Positions 40,566 to 50,942 of a DNA stretch of 64,000 nucleotides are shown piece by piece. Within the stretch, counting starts at the first letter, position 1; each line of letters starts with the position of its first letter. The notes under the pieces are model-generated. The model saw only the letters and a program-made list of their open reading frames with translations. It was not told the DNA's origin and searched no databases. The DNA comes from Phytoseiulus persimilis (lineage: Eukaryota > Arthropoda > Arachnida > Mesostigmata > Phytoseiidae): NCBI GenBank assembly GCA_037576195.1, contig CM075102.1:50650745-50714744 (forward strand). Direction: 5' to 3'. The position numbers and the translations under genes are program-made.

Positions 40566-41050
40566 TCTCCTCGTCGTGAAACTCTCGAACAAAGAGCTCG
40601 CTCAGCAGATAGAACACTTGAGGAAACAGCTGACCATCTGTTCACTGGCGCGCGCTGCTTGGAGTATGGAGAAAATTACGAAGAGTACGATGATCGAAAT
40701 GCCGATAGAGACAGCGCTGCAGAAGAAGAACATCCTGTTCTTAGGGGAACTGTTGTTGCAGCAGCAACCGCGTTGGCTTCAGAATCGAACCGATCGATGA
40801 ATCGCCGCTGCTCGACCGAAGAAAGGTGAGTCTCGTCGGCGCTCTCCAGAACAAACGATGGCTGACCCTACACGAATCTCACGTACGGCTGCTCTCACTG
40901 ACGGGATGCGCAACTCATCGAGCCACTAATAATCACTGCATCCGCTGTCCTGAACCGGAGCTGGTTGAGCTTTCCAGAATTTCCGGGGAAGACTTTTCAC
41001 TGCGCGAAACTACCGGCTCTGGCGCCGGTAGTTCGATTCTCAGCCGGTGA
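40566..41050 (+). CDS. candidate last two exons of an unrecognised acidic/arginine-rich protein (3' partial)
   Basis: A first exon, 40566-40825, starts after tatcag and ends at a consensus donor (gaaag|gtgagt). Its single fully open frame is charged: SPRRETLEQRARSADRTLEE, then GENYEEYDDRNADRDSAAEEE, then an alanine/valine-rich stretch. Splicing over a 152-base intron to an acceptor gagctttccag gives exon 40978-41050, which continues in frame as ISGEDFSLRETTGSGAGSSI and stops with TGA. The phase (2) matches exactly. Upstream exons were not found; frames between 40317 and 40555 are broken by stops. The product would be mostly disordered by composition. No family recognised. The perfect inverted repeat 41008-41033 lies inside the last exon. 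Confidence 0.35.
41008..41033. repeat. 10-bp inverted repeat with 6-base loop
   Basis: aactaccggc and its complement gccggtagtt enclose tctggc, within the candidate terminal exon at 40978-41050. Confidence 0.4.
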
Positions 41051-43379
41051 TAGCAAAGCAGTCACACCGCTCACGCACTGAGCACTACACGAGCGGCACT
41101 TTGCGGTCGCCGCAGCTAGGAATATCACTCGTCGGGATGTTGGCTGACTGTGCGGGAGCAGGGAAGGACACGTGACGCCCCGGTGCATCCGTTGTTAAGG
41201 CCGGTTCTGCTCGGTGCAACTTTGGGCGCGGCTATCCGCGAGGAGAAGACTCGAGCTATATGGCGACTCTCCGACACAACATTTTCCGATGGGTTCACAA
41301 CTCGGACGCAAAGCTCGACCGAAATTTCATAAAAGCAGCGTTCCGGCTCCGTTCTATCTGAATTGCGGCCTGCCTGATGCTATCTCGTAGGAGGGGGAGT
41401 CTTCGCACCCGGGTACTTCGAACGTTGAGCATCAGTTGAGCATTCGAAGTTGTGCGTTAAGCGACGGAGGAGGAAACACACGACCGGAGTAAATCGGATC
41501 GATCCCGAGTCGACTTCCTCCATGATTTTCGGCTAACGTCCGACCCTCGGGTTCCAGCTTTCTTCCCGACTCCCAGAGCGCTCGGTGGTAGAGGAGAGTA
41601 TTTTGACTGTATCGGAGACGGAATTATCGAGGCCGCCGACCGATGCCGCAATGTCGCAAGATGGAGGCAGCAGATTGAGGGTTGTGTCCGTCCGATGTAG
41701 GCGGGAAGGACGAAAGAACGAAACCGGTCGTTCGAGCGTTGTTGTCCACTCTACGACGCAGCAGAAACATGTGCAGCTACAGACCCGAGTGCAGCTCGAC
41801 CGCATTGACTCTCTAATGACGGTTTCTTCAGAGAACGTATCTCCTGAAAAGTTCTTCTTGGACGCTCATTGGAATGCAACGTCAAATTCCACCTGGTTGG
41901 AACTTTGACCAATGAGCGCTCTCAAGCTGCGCCTTTGGAACATTTTCGAAATGTCCAGAACATTGCCTCCGAGCCTGACTCCTGGAAATGATTGGTTCCG
42001 ATCTTCGGGATCGCGGGAGGGGCGAGGGCCGCCGCGGGCGACTAATCGTTCGTTTTTTCCCAGTGACGCCACTCTGTAGGATTAGAAGTTGGAGCCACGA
42101 TCGTGAATCGTTGAGAGCGACACTCCGCGTTCCCAACCACAGCGGAGCCTGACGACGGCTTCATCAAACTGTGGCCGAAATCATCAACGGCTCCTAATCG
42201 TTCAACATTAATCATCGAGCTTCCGGCTTTAATCGAGGAACGGCTGGAGGAGCTCAGTTTAGTCCAGTAACGCGGCGAGCTATTCGCCGAAAGTTGCATT
42301 CAGTTGACGTATGCTCTCAAACTCCCGACCGATCCCACTCCGGATCAGCATCATCGGCATCGACACTGTTTCCCCGACCGAGCCTTCCTGAGCTTCGACG
42401 GGTTCATTCCGATCGGCAACAGTCGACTTCGAGGGCGGACGACAAAGTTCATGCGATCTGCTCGGCTCTGAACGTCGACATTCTCGGAGCACAGGAATGT
42501 ACGACAGTTGTCTGTCTGCTCTTCATCACAACAGCCCCACCGTTCTAACGGCGCAGTTTCACTTCGGAAACTGTGCCGCGAACGTCAGATGCCCGAGCCG
42601 GCCCCGACAAGCCGAACGCTGATATGACGATTCCTCTCTCCTCGTCGTTCGAATTCGGAATATAATCGCTAAGCTCGGATCGCTCGGAGAAGGCTATCGG
42701 TCGCCTCTTACAACTTGGGCTCGCAGCGGAACAGTGGCTGTCACCGAACTTTGCAATGGATGCCGAGGAGATGAGGACGAGAACGACGAGGGAGGCATTT
42801 CCAGCGCAGATTCCAACCATAGCGTCGCAGGCAGGGAATCATGACTTGGTGCGAAGACCTCAAGAGGAGCCTGTTGGCCTCCGCCGAAGGGAACCGCCTC
42901 TCCGGACGAATTCCATTACGAACATTGAGACCACATTCGAACTCACGGATCCGGGAGCTGTTTGTATGCTTTATCCCTCCTTTATTTGAGGTAGGGCTCA
43001 AACGAAGAAAACATAGATTTGCTTGAATGAGGAAGGAATCCCACGCAGGATGCTGCTGGGAAGTATTCCGCAGAGACCTCGATGTGACCCCAGCGAGAAT
43101 GGTTCAGGAATAGACTCATCCCATTCTCATGAGAAACCGTCGCCGTCGACGGGAATCATGAACTCCGATTACCGTTGCACAACGCCTCAATATCTGATCT
43201 CGGATCTGGGAGGTTTCCGAGTGGCTTGCGAAAGCGCTCATGTAACAGCACTCAACAGGTTTTAGCTTCGCGATACACTTACTCCGATTCCCCTTTCCCG
43301 GGAACCCCTCGGCAACCGATTGGACACCTCCCACGGTTTGCACATTTCCTTTCCTTCATGGATGGGAAATTTGAATATC

Positions 43380-43447
43380 AGCGAGAGAGAGAGAGAGAGA
43401 GAGGGGAGGGAGAGAGAGGAGGGGAAGGAGAGAGAGGATGGGAGAGA
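43380..43447. repeat. GA-rich microsatellite
   Basis: Imperfect (GA)n with GGGGA interruptions, all purine on the plus strand for nearly 70 bases. Confidence 0.85.
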
Positions 43448-45619
43448 GCAAGTCCTGCGAAAAGTTCGAGAGGGTTTCTCTCTCGCGTGCGCCGTTCCGG
43501 CTTGAATTACGTGGCTGTCCTCCACGGTGGCTTTGTGCTTCCGAAAGAGTAGAGACGCATCTGGAACACATTCGTCCTGAGTTAGCAAGGCGTAAACTTT
43601 ATAATCGAATCAGCATTACTTCCACCAAGTCGCGAGAAGGAAACCAGAGTACGTGCGATGAACGAGAGCAAAAATTCGCGCTTCACAAAAAAAAAACGCA
43701 AACACTCTCGCTTTGCAATTCAATCAGTGCAGAAACATTGGAAAATTCATCTCGTTCGTGTCCTCCAGCCCTAGAAAAAGGGTTGGCGTTCGGGCTAGGA
43801 GACGCGTCCACTGGAACGGTTGTTCCCATATGAACTCCTGAACCAGGACGAGCGGAGTCGTCACATCGGATCGTTGATGAGCTCCAAGGTGCCTCAACGC
43901 CGATCGGATCGATTCTGACCGCGGTGCTGGGGACATTGAGGTTTTCTGACGACAGTTTTCGGAGCTCACATCTGAGGATGCTCCAAGCTATTCCTAAGGC
44001 TGCGAGCAGCACCTCTCGTTGCTTCTCCCGATGGAAATGAGAGCGTTTTGAAGTAAACGTTTGACTCTCGAAACGATGAGGGCCGACGTCGGTCGCTAGG
44101 GCTGGAAGGCAACGACGACGTCGACGATGGCTGCCGCCGATGGCCGCCGCCTTTTGCCACCGCTGTTCTTTGGATGGTAACTCGACACCACCACCGACGA
44201 AAATCTGCCGCTGAGATAACTTCGGCGCCGGTCGGAAAAGTTGAGCGCCGTGGGCAACCCGACCCTTTTGCGACAATAGCCTGAGTGTGAAGAGAACACT
44301 TCAGGCCCTTCAGGCTAGCGGATTATTCTGTGACTGGTTGGTCGCCTCCGCGGATGGTTCTATGGTTGAGCGGGGAGGCTCTATTCAGAGCGATTGCCAC
44401 AGGCTTCTTGCCTGCTTGCTTGCTCGCTTACTTGCAGGTCTAGCCCGCTGCTTGCCTGCTGGGTGGCTTACTGGTTGACTGGCTCGACTACCGAGCTCGC
44501 AGGCGATTCGCAAGCATTATGCAGCAGCCGTTGTCGCCGTGGCCGCTGCTGACACGGAACCACCGGCAACAAACAGTTCAGCCAGAAGAGGTTGCAGCGG
44601 AGACGGGTCTACGTAGGCATATTATATCACTACATACGGCGGTCTCTTCTCACCCGACATGACACTCACCACTCTCAGGTAGGGCTCGGCAAGTTCATTG
44701 AGCGCCTTCTGCACGAGCAGACTTTGCAGCAGGAAGAGTCATGGTAAGCGCTCGGGCCCGTTGGAGCCGACGCTGATGCGATCGCCACCGCCCTCCCCCC
44801 AGGCTCGAATCTCGATGTACGTCATTTGCTCAGAATCCCCCTTCCCCCGCGCACGACCATGGAGTTAAGTGGTTTGGATGTTTCGCAGCTCATTGTTGCT
44901 ACGGCTGGCTCGAATATTTCCTCCGGGTTTGCATCGCGTGAATACTGAATGCCCCCGTGGAAATGCATTTGATCCTGAATGCATGCTTGCGGGTGTCTAT
45001 CTCCCAAGTGAATGAGAGCCAGCGAGTCAGTAGCCCTCAGCTCCGAAAGGACTCGGCCTAACTGAATCGGTGTTCGTTGCTATTGCTCAAAGAGCGAGCA
45101 GACCTTGAATACCACTGAAGCCTTCACAAGAATCGGCAACAGAACCACCCCATCGGCCCACTTCTACTAGTGTGTGTTTGTGTGTGGGTCTGATAGGTTC
45201 GCCATTCAGCAGAGAGCGGCGCATTCGTGTATTGACCACACTGTCGCCCCATCCTTTCACTCGTCGCCAGCGAGGATCCACTCGTGAAAAAACGAGCGTT
45301 GCTTTGGCATGTTCCAACAGCCTGAAAGTCGCGGACCGCAGTGGCTTTTCAACCGAATGAATAGTACATCCAAGTCGGGCTGCTTCTGTTGATGATGGCC
45401 ATCACGAAGAGGTCGAGCCGTAGGGCTGCGGATCGACGTGGATCCAACGTGGAAGCTCTCGATCATGTTTCTTACCTCGTCCCGTCACCGAGGGCGTTGC
45501 TGCCACAGACGTCGTCTCGAGCTCAGAATTCACAATGCAATATCTGCGCTCATGAAGATCGCGATAGAAGCAACGGTAGCGCTCGATCCCCATCGCGGGG
45601 CTTGCCTGCCCGCGCGCTT

Positions 45620-45690
45620 GTTCGGCTCACTGGCTGGTTGGTTGGTTGGTTGCCACTTCGCTTGCCTGCTGGTCTGCTCGCTATTTCGAA
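45620..45690. repeat. period-4 tract (GGTT / GCTT / CTGC types)
   Basis: tggctggttggttggttggt is followed by cttgcctgctggtctgctcg. A matching tract of CTTG/CTGC type is at 44401-44480. These look like decayed tetranucleotide repeats. Confidence 0.6.
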
Positions 45691-47557
45691 AGGGATAAGG
45701 GAAGCAAGCAGGATGCTTTTAGCTGATGAGTCGTCCTTCAGTGAATGTCCCATATTGACAATCACTTAATGGCATACCAGAGCACAAGGCGTTACTTCCA
45801 TTACTGTCGGAGGACAACGCCAAACGACCCACTCTGCACACGACGTCATATGAGCGCCACAGAGGTTCCTCTCTCTCTCTCTCTCCACAAAGCAAAATTG
45901 CACATCTTCTTTCTTGTAATATCAAAAACAGCCGATGGCAATGAGACTGCCTGCCTGCCCCGTCCGTCTGTCCATCTGCCAGCCTCACTGACAGCCGCCA
46001 AGGTTCCCTGTCCGTCTGACGGTGGAAATTTCTGTCCGCTCGCTTCCTTGCCTGTCAGCAGCGCGGTCTGCCAGCCCCCGCCCCTGTGCGCCGCAACCAC
46101 GTTTTTCATCAGGATCACATTGTCAAAGGGTATCGAACAACCGAGTTTTTGTCGACTCGTTACGAATCGATCCGGCACCGCCGTTGGGGCGTCCCTCTTC
46201 ATAATTCCAAAATTCGTAACATGGCTCTCTCATACTCGATGCGAATCGTGGAGGTCTTCCAGGGCGTCGCGCGTTCTCGGTGGGTAATCACGCTGCTCGT
46301 TCTGATCCGCAATTTCAGTCGGTAGCGCTTGCGTGGAAGAGGAGCTTGCCAGCGTGAGCGGAAGCTTCAGAGGGACGACGAACCTCGGGGAAAATCAGAG
46401 ATCGAAGGATAGAGGAAGCTCAGAACTACTCACTCTCGCAAAATTCAAATCCATCGTATGCTTGCACACGAGCCGAACAACGGGGAGTGACTTCATGTGC
46501 CAGGGACGACGAGCTCGTGGTGGAACTCCTCCGACATTCTTGCTTTGTTGCGAGCACTCGGCGGGCTCTCAACGCGTGCTCCAAGACAGGAGCCGGAGAG
46601 AGACTCCCCGGAAATCGCGGCAAAAAGCCAATCCTCAAACAGCTCAGGAGTCAGAGGAGGAGAGTGCGTCGAACGCAAATACAGACGTCGGAGCATTTGT
46701 AACTGAATATTTTCTTTCTGTAGATCCATTTTCTCCGTCAGCACATCAGCCACCGTCGGCTTCCGGGGAAACACGATCCGCTGATTTCCGTTCTCATTGC
46801 AGTCACCCTTCTTCTCTATCTTTGTCTGTTCCTACCGCCTCTGGCCCGCGAGCCTCTCTCTCTCTCCCTGACTGGAACTGTTTCAGTACCCCATCTCCTC
46901 CGAGCTGGCGCGGTGGTTGCATGCTGAATCTCAAACTTGGATAAGGAGCATACAGAATCCGGCACAGATGAAGGGAAAGTCAGTTGTATTCAAATGAGCG
47001 ATGAAACGGAGGAAGACCGGCAGCTACGCGCACGGAGTCGGAAGTCGGGAGAGAAGCAAACGAGCCGAAAGAAGCTCAGACCAAGTCGCAGAGATACATT
47101 GCCGCGAGCGATGGATGACGAACTTTGTGCAGCTCTTCTAAGCGAGTGATGAACACGGAGATTACGCATGCAATATGTGGGCGCTTCGATTTCATCCGAG
47201 ACGGATGGCTCTCGCGCAAGGAACGTCTGATCAATAATCGTCAGCGAGAAACAAGGGTGTGGGAGAGGATATCCCGTTTTTTGTTCTGAGCGCCAGCTCG
47301 GCAGGAACCCAATCTGAGTGAGAGGGCATTCTACCCGATCGACGCAGCCTGGTGACAGACTGGACAGGTATGAGAGTGACGCGCTCTTAGAAATGGCGAT
47401 GTGCTACTCGTTGCCAGGGAACGTACCACCGAAGAAGACGCGTTTCTATTCTGCAAAGAGACGGACGTCGTTGAACGGCCCTTGTCAGCTGAGTTTGTTC
47501 TAACTACGTTTCGAGCTCAACGAGCCGTTGTGTCGGATCGAAGAGCCCAGATTCACA

Positions 47558-47800
47558 ACGTCATAACTCCAAATTTCTCAAAGTCGAGTTTTCAGCAGAA
47601 TATCATGGTTATGGTCCTGTACTACATTTGGAATGCGATACTCATTTTCAAAGTCCAATTTTTCCCAGACTTTTCGTGGGCCGGAATTCGGGTGGGGATC
47701 CGAAACGTCGTATTTCCAGTTTTCTTCCAGAATAAAAATGTCGCAACTCCATTTTTCTGCCGAAATTGAAACGTCACGACTCAATTTTCCCCGAGTCCTA
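47558..47800. repeat. diverged tandem repeat, about 33 bp per unit
   Basis: This AT-richer patch contains related units starting at 47705, 47738 and 47771, exactly 33 bases apart, with core ACGTC-(n)-A/TTTCC-A-TTTTC-(T)-CCAGAA. More diverged relatives start near 47558 and 47633. Read on the minus strand the period is 11 residues and the frame stays open across it (units such as EKWSCDIFILE and ENWKYDVSDPH), so the block could be coding for an 11-residue repeat or be a decayed satellite. No flanking exon was secured. Confidence 0.5.
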
Positions 47801-48962
47801 GAGGTTGCAAATCTTCTTTCCTCGTGAAGATAAAGTTGGGAGTCGATGAACATTTTCCAACTTGGTACTCATCTTACGACACTCCCCTGCCGTGCGCTGT
47901 AAGAATTAATTTCTGATCACTGTGCTATACGCTCAAGCGGCTTCTCTGCACCACATCTCAGATTAGCAGCTCAGACGCATCGCTGTGAACCGATGTTGTA
48001 TGTTCGAAATAACAGTGCCCCGTCGCTTCGTCCTCGATGGAGTCGAATCGCACTCATCCGTCGCAAATATGAATTCCGATGAAGATAGCCAGCCCGGCGT
48101 GCCAAGTAATCCAGGTGCCAGCAGCCAACGGAGCCGGCGTCCTGAGCAGTTGAAGAGGAGTTTGGAGAGAAGATAGACGATTGAAAGTCATGGTTCACGT
48201 CCGTCAAGCGTGTGTACTCACACTGGTGATCATTGGTGCAAGATACGAAATCTTCTGCAGACAGATCCCGCGACTTATGATGACACACTGTATCCTTGAG
48301 GAACCAAGTTCCTGGAAGACGTGTATATCCTTAACCTAATCGATATACAACCGGTTTGTAGACATAGAAGTGAGGCACATGTTGACGAGCGCCAACATTG
48401 TTCAACCTACTACTTCAAAAGCTATAATGGTAACCAACGACGCGTTTGTCTCGAGAGCTCCTGTGGAGTCTTATGCATCACAGTTCGAGGAGCGCAGCCC
48501 TTGGGCAGCCAGTTTGAGCAGACACGGGTACATTCGAACAGAACAGCGAGGTGGACTACGGGTTTTTGTTCGGGGTGAGAAAATTCGGAACTCCATGGAG
48601 GAGCACATGGGAAGCTTCAGATGCGTTCCCAGTCACTAGGGTCGGGTCAAAACTCCAAATCGTAAGTATCTCCCAGCTTCATTGTCCATAAGACGCATGT
48701 TCAAGGAAGCGCATTCTGACGATGCCCTCCTGTCTGCGTGCACCCGTGAGCAGTATCGGTTAGTCTTCTACTCATTCCACAACTTGGGGTTCGGATCTCC
48801 ACGCACTGACATCTGCAGTTTCTGTGGAGAAAAGAGGCAAGTGATGAAAGCCTGTACCAATGCCACAGAAGGAGCGCAACGAGCGTCAGAGCTCCAGCTC
48901 CACAAACACAAAGCGCGGAAATCCTACCAGCTCCATAACGAAGCAGATAATGAAAGTAGGCT

Positions 48963-49075
48963 TTGCAACGGTTATTTAACCGCGGTTGATAACCGCAATA
49001 ACCACTAATAGTTTGCGGTTTTTTGACCGCAATGACCGCGAGCGAATTGCGGTTATCACCGCGTTTAACTGCAAT
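48963..49075. repeat. GCGGTT/AACCGC inverted repeat, hairpin-forming
   Basis: Bases 48981-48999 (cgcggttgataaccgcaat) pair with 49046-49063 (attgcggttatcaccgcg) with a single one-base bulge. The spacer is 46 bases and itself carries further GCGGTT and GACCGC words. Outer arms (ttgcaacggttatttaac against gtttaactgcaat) extend the pairing imperfectly. The element lies where the transposase-like pseudogene loses similarity, so it could be a small non-autonomous insertion or an internal regulatory palindrome. No target-site duplication was identified. Confidence 0.6.
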
Positions 49076-50191
49076 CCTCCGAAACGTATGACTTTCCGAT
49101 GAAGCGTCGTGTCTGATGAGCGTGCTCTGGCTGGGGATCTGGAATTAGGCGCTTAGAATCGAAGAGAAATGAATTGCTTCTGGAACTGTGACATCTTGTG
49201 TGATGACTCCCGTTAAACGGAGTTCGTACACACTTCCGAAAGCCGCACTCAGCAAGCAATTATACCCGGACACACACACATCAGTTGCAGCCTCTTCATG
49301 TCCCCATGAGCAAGCCCTTCAAGGACTCGATCAGCCAGCATTGGAGGCGGAAGGCTCAGTCTTCCTGACCTTTGCGCACCTGGTAGGATCAAGAAACAAG
49401 GCACAGCAGAATTGTGTACTATTGTGTGAGTTGCACTCCCGTTGGGAGGGATCGACGAAAGAATCGTGATGGAGTCCCACCAGAAAACGGGGATCTCTCA
49501 TGGACTGGTCAGAACCGAGAACATGCGCCCCTTCTAAAGACCGCAACGGTGATGTCGTAGCCGGGAGCAGTAATCCGAAGTCAGGCAAAAACTGGAAGCA
49601 GATCAAAAGACGACCTCGAGGATTCCCAGTAAAGAAAGAAACTCGAGAATCAGGACAAGGAATTTACGTGAGCCATCCAAACCTAACGAGGAAGCATGCC
49701 TTTCGGCACTCTTTGCTCGTGAAACCTTGCAGAAATCGGTGCCAGTTCCACATTTCAGAGTTTGAAACACTTCCTTCCACGGTTATTCGGGAATGCGGTT
49801 AATTGCAAAGCCTAGATGGAAGCACTGCCATGTTCGCCGTTGACATGATGCAGAATCAACCTCTGCCCAAATTGCCCATCCGGGAAAGCTTCTTCCATGC
49901 GCCAGATATGGCAGTACGTGCGGGCATGGCTCGTCCTCGCGGGAAGGACTCTGCGCAACGGATAGACGATTGCCTACTGTACACATGGTCAGAACACCAG
50001 AGCCGGAGGAGCTCCGATGAGGTTTCTAGCGCATTAGTTGACTCCTTCCGCCGATTCATCGGAGACAACCGGCACATAGGTGTTATCAAAGTGTTCTCAG
50101 ACTCATGTGCGGCTCAAAACAAGAACTCTTCGCTGCTCGTCGTTTTGTCTAAACTGGCTCGAGAACTCAGGGTCACATCCGAGCTCAACTG

Positions 50192-50214
50192 TCCCATTCC
50201 CGAATGGAATGGGA
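50192..50214. repeat. short inverted repeat at a frame-change point
   Basis: A 9-base arm, tcccattcc, and its exact complement, ggaatggga, are separated by cgaat. The hairpin sits at the point in the transposase-like pseudogene where the similarity moves from one frame to the next, so it may mark the mutational event. It may also be coincidence. Confidence 0.35.
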
Positions 50215-50942
50215 TGGATGCCTGCAGATGGAATGTCCGGTCTTCTCGAGAGAACCCTGCGGGAAGACGACACTCTGCTGACTCGGAGGACAACTTGCCG
50301 TGGTTCGCAAGGGTTGCGGATGTGCGGATCCTACAAGAAAACTGGTTCGATCATTGTCTCAGGGAAGCCACGAGGCCTTCACTCAAATCACAACCGGAAC
50401 TCAAGATATCGACGATGAAGTTCATAAGAGTCGACGCCGGTGGAGACATTGAATGCCGCGAACAGTATGAAGGCACCCTCAAAGAAAATTCTTCGGTCAA
50501 GGCGGAGAGAATTTTCAATTTGTTCAGATTGAGCTGGGTGCCGAAACTTAGGTTGTCGTGTCCCATGAAAGCGCAGAAAGTTAGAGACGTAATGTACAAA
50601 GCTGGGATCGGCAAAGAATATCCCGGCTCGGCCTTCCACCACAGCGAGGAGAACGAGCGTTTCAGTTCCTGCGTGAAACTTCTCGCAGATGATTGCCAAA
50701 CAATTAGGCAAATTCGTCGAACCGAATTTCGACAGCGTTATTCTGCGCTTTTCTCGGAAACGCAAAAAGTGGAGTTGCCACTTCTTGAATCTGGGCTTTT
50801 CAATTATCATCCCCGAGAATTTTCCCGCGAGCTCTCGGATTCCATCACGAATCAGGGGTCTCTTTCGCCAGCGAAGATGATCGTCCGGCGCAGGCTCCTG
50901 CCCTCCCGCAGCTCAACCCCCTTGACGTCGTCACCACTGTGA

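Larger units (their letters stand above)
41051..47557. other. no secure gene; possible frameshifted coding text at 41.5-42.9 kb
   Basis: From 41585 to about 42840 successive open stretches of 20 to 108 codons with protein-like composition follow one another on the plus strand in different frames. One excellent acceptor (cgactaatcgttcgttttttcccag) ends at 42063. The rest (43.0-47.5 kb) holds GA and CT repeats, period-4 tracts and unremarkable open frames. No family recognised. Confidence 0.4.
48321..50942 (+). pseudogene. transposase-like protein with QNKN motif (DUF7869-type family), disrupted
   Basis: The reading resembles a large family of transposase-like, probably RNase H-fold proteins, abundant in arthropods, that I know as DUF7869. 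Family membership is from memory of its pattern. Blocks in order: a basic segment with RRVCLESSCGVLCITV near 48430 (frame of 48321); EEHMGSFRCVPSH, then GRVKTPNRKYLP after an in-frame TAG at 48637-48639, where the family usually has Tyr; EQYRLVFYSFHNLGFGSPRTDICSFC with a CxxC pair near 48750-48830 (frame of 48682); after a roughly 0.9-kb gap, AVDMMQNQPLPKLP, then TWSEHQSRRSSDEV, then SDSCAAQNKN at 50097-50126. The frame then moves by one base at about 50195 (MPADGMSGLLERTLREDD) and returns at about 50290. The C-terminal part (KISTMKFIRVDAGGD... KAQKVRDVMYKAGIG) follows. With one stop and at least three frame changes I call it a decayed copy. Some breaks could instead be introns or sequence errors. 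No terminal repeats were found. Confidence 0.72.
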
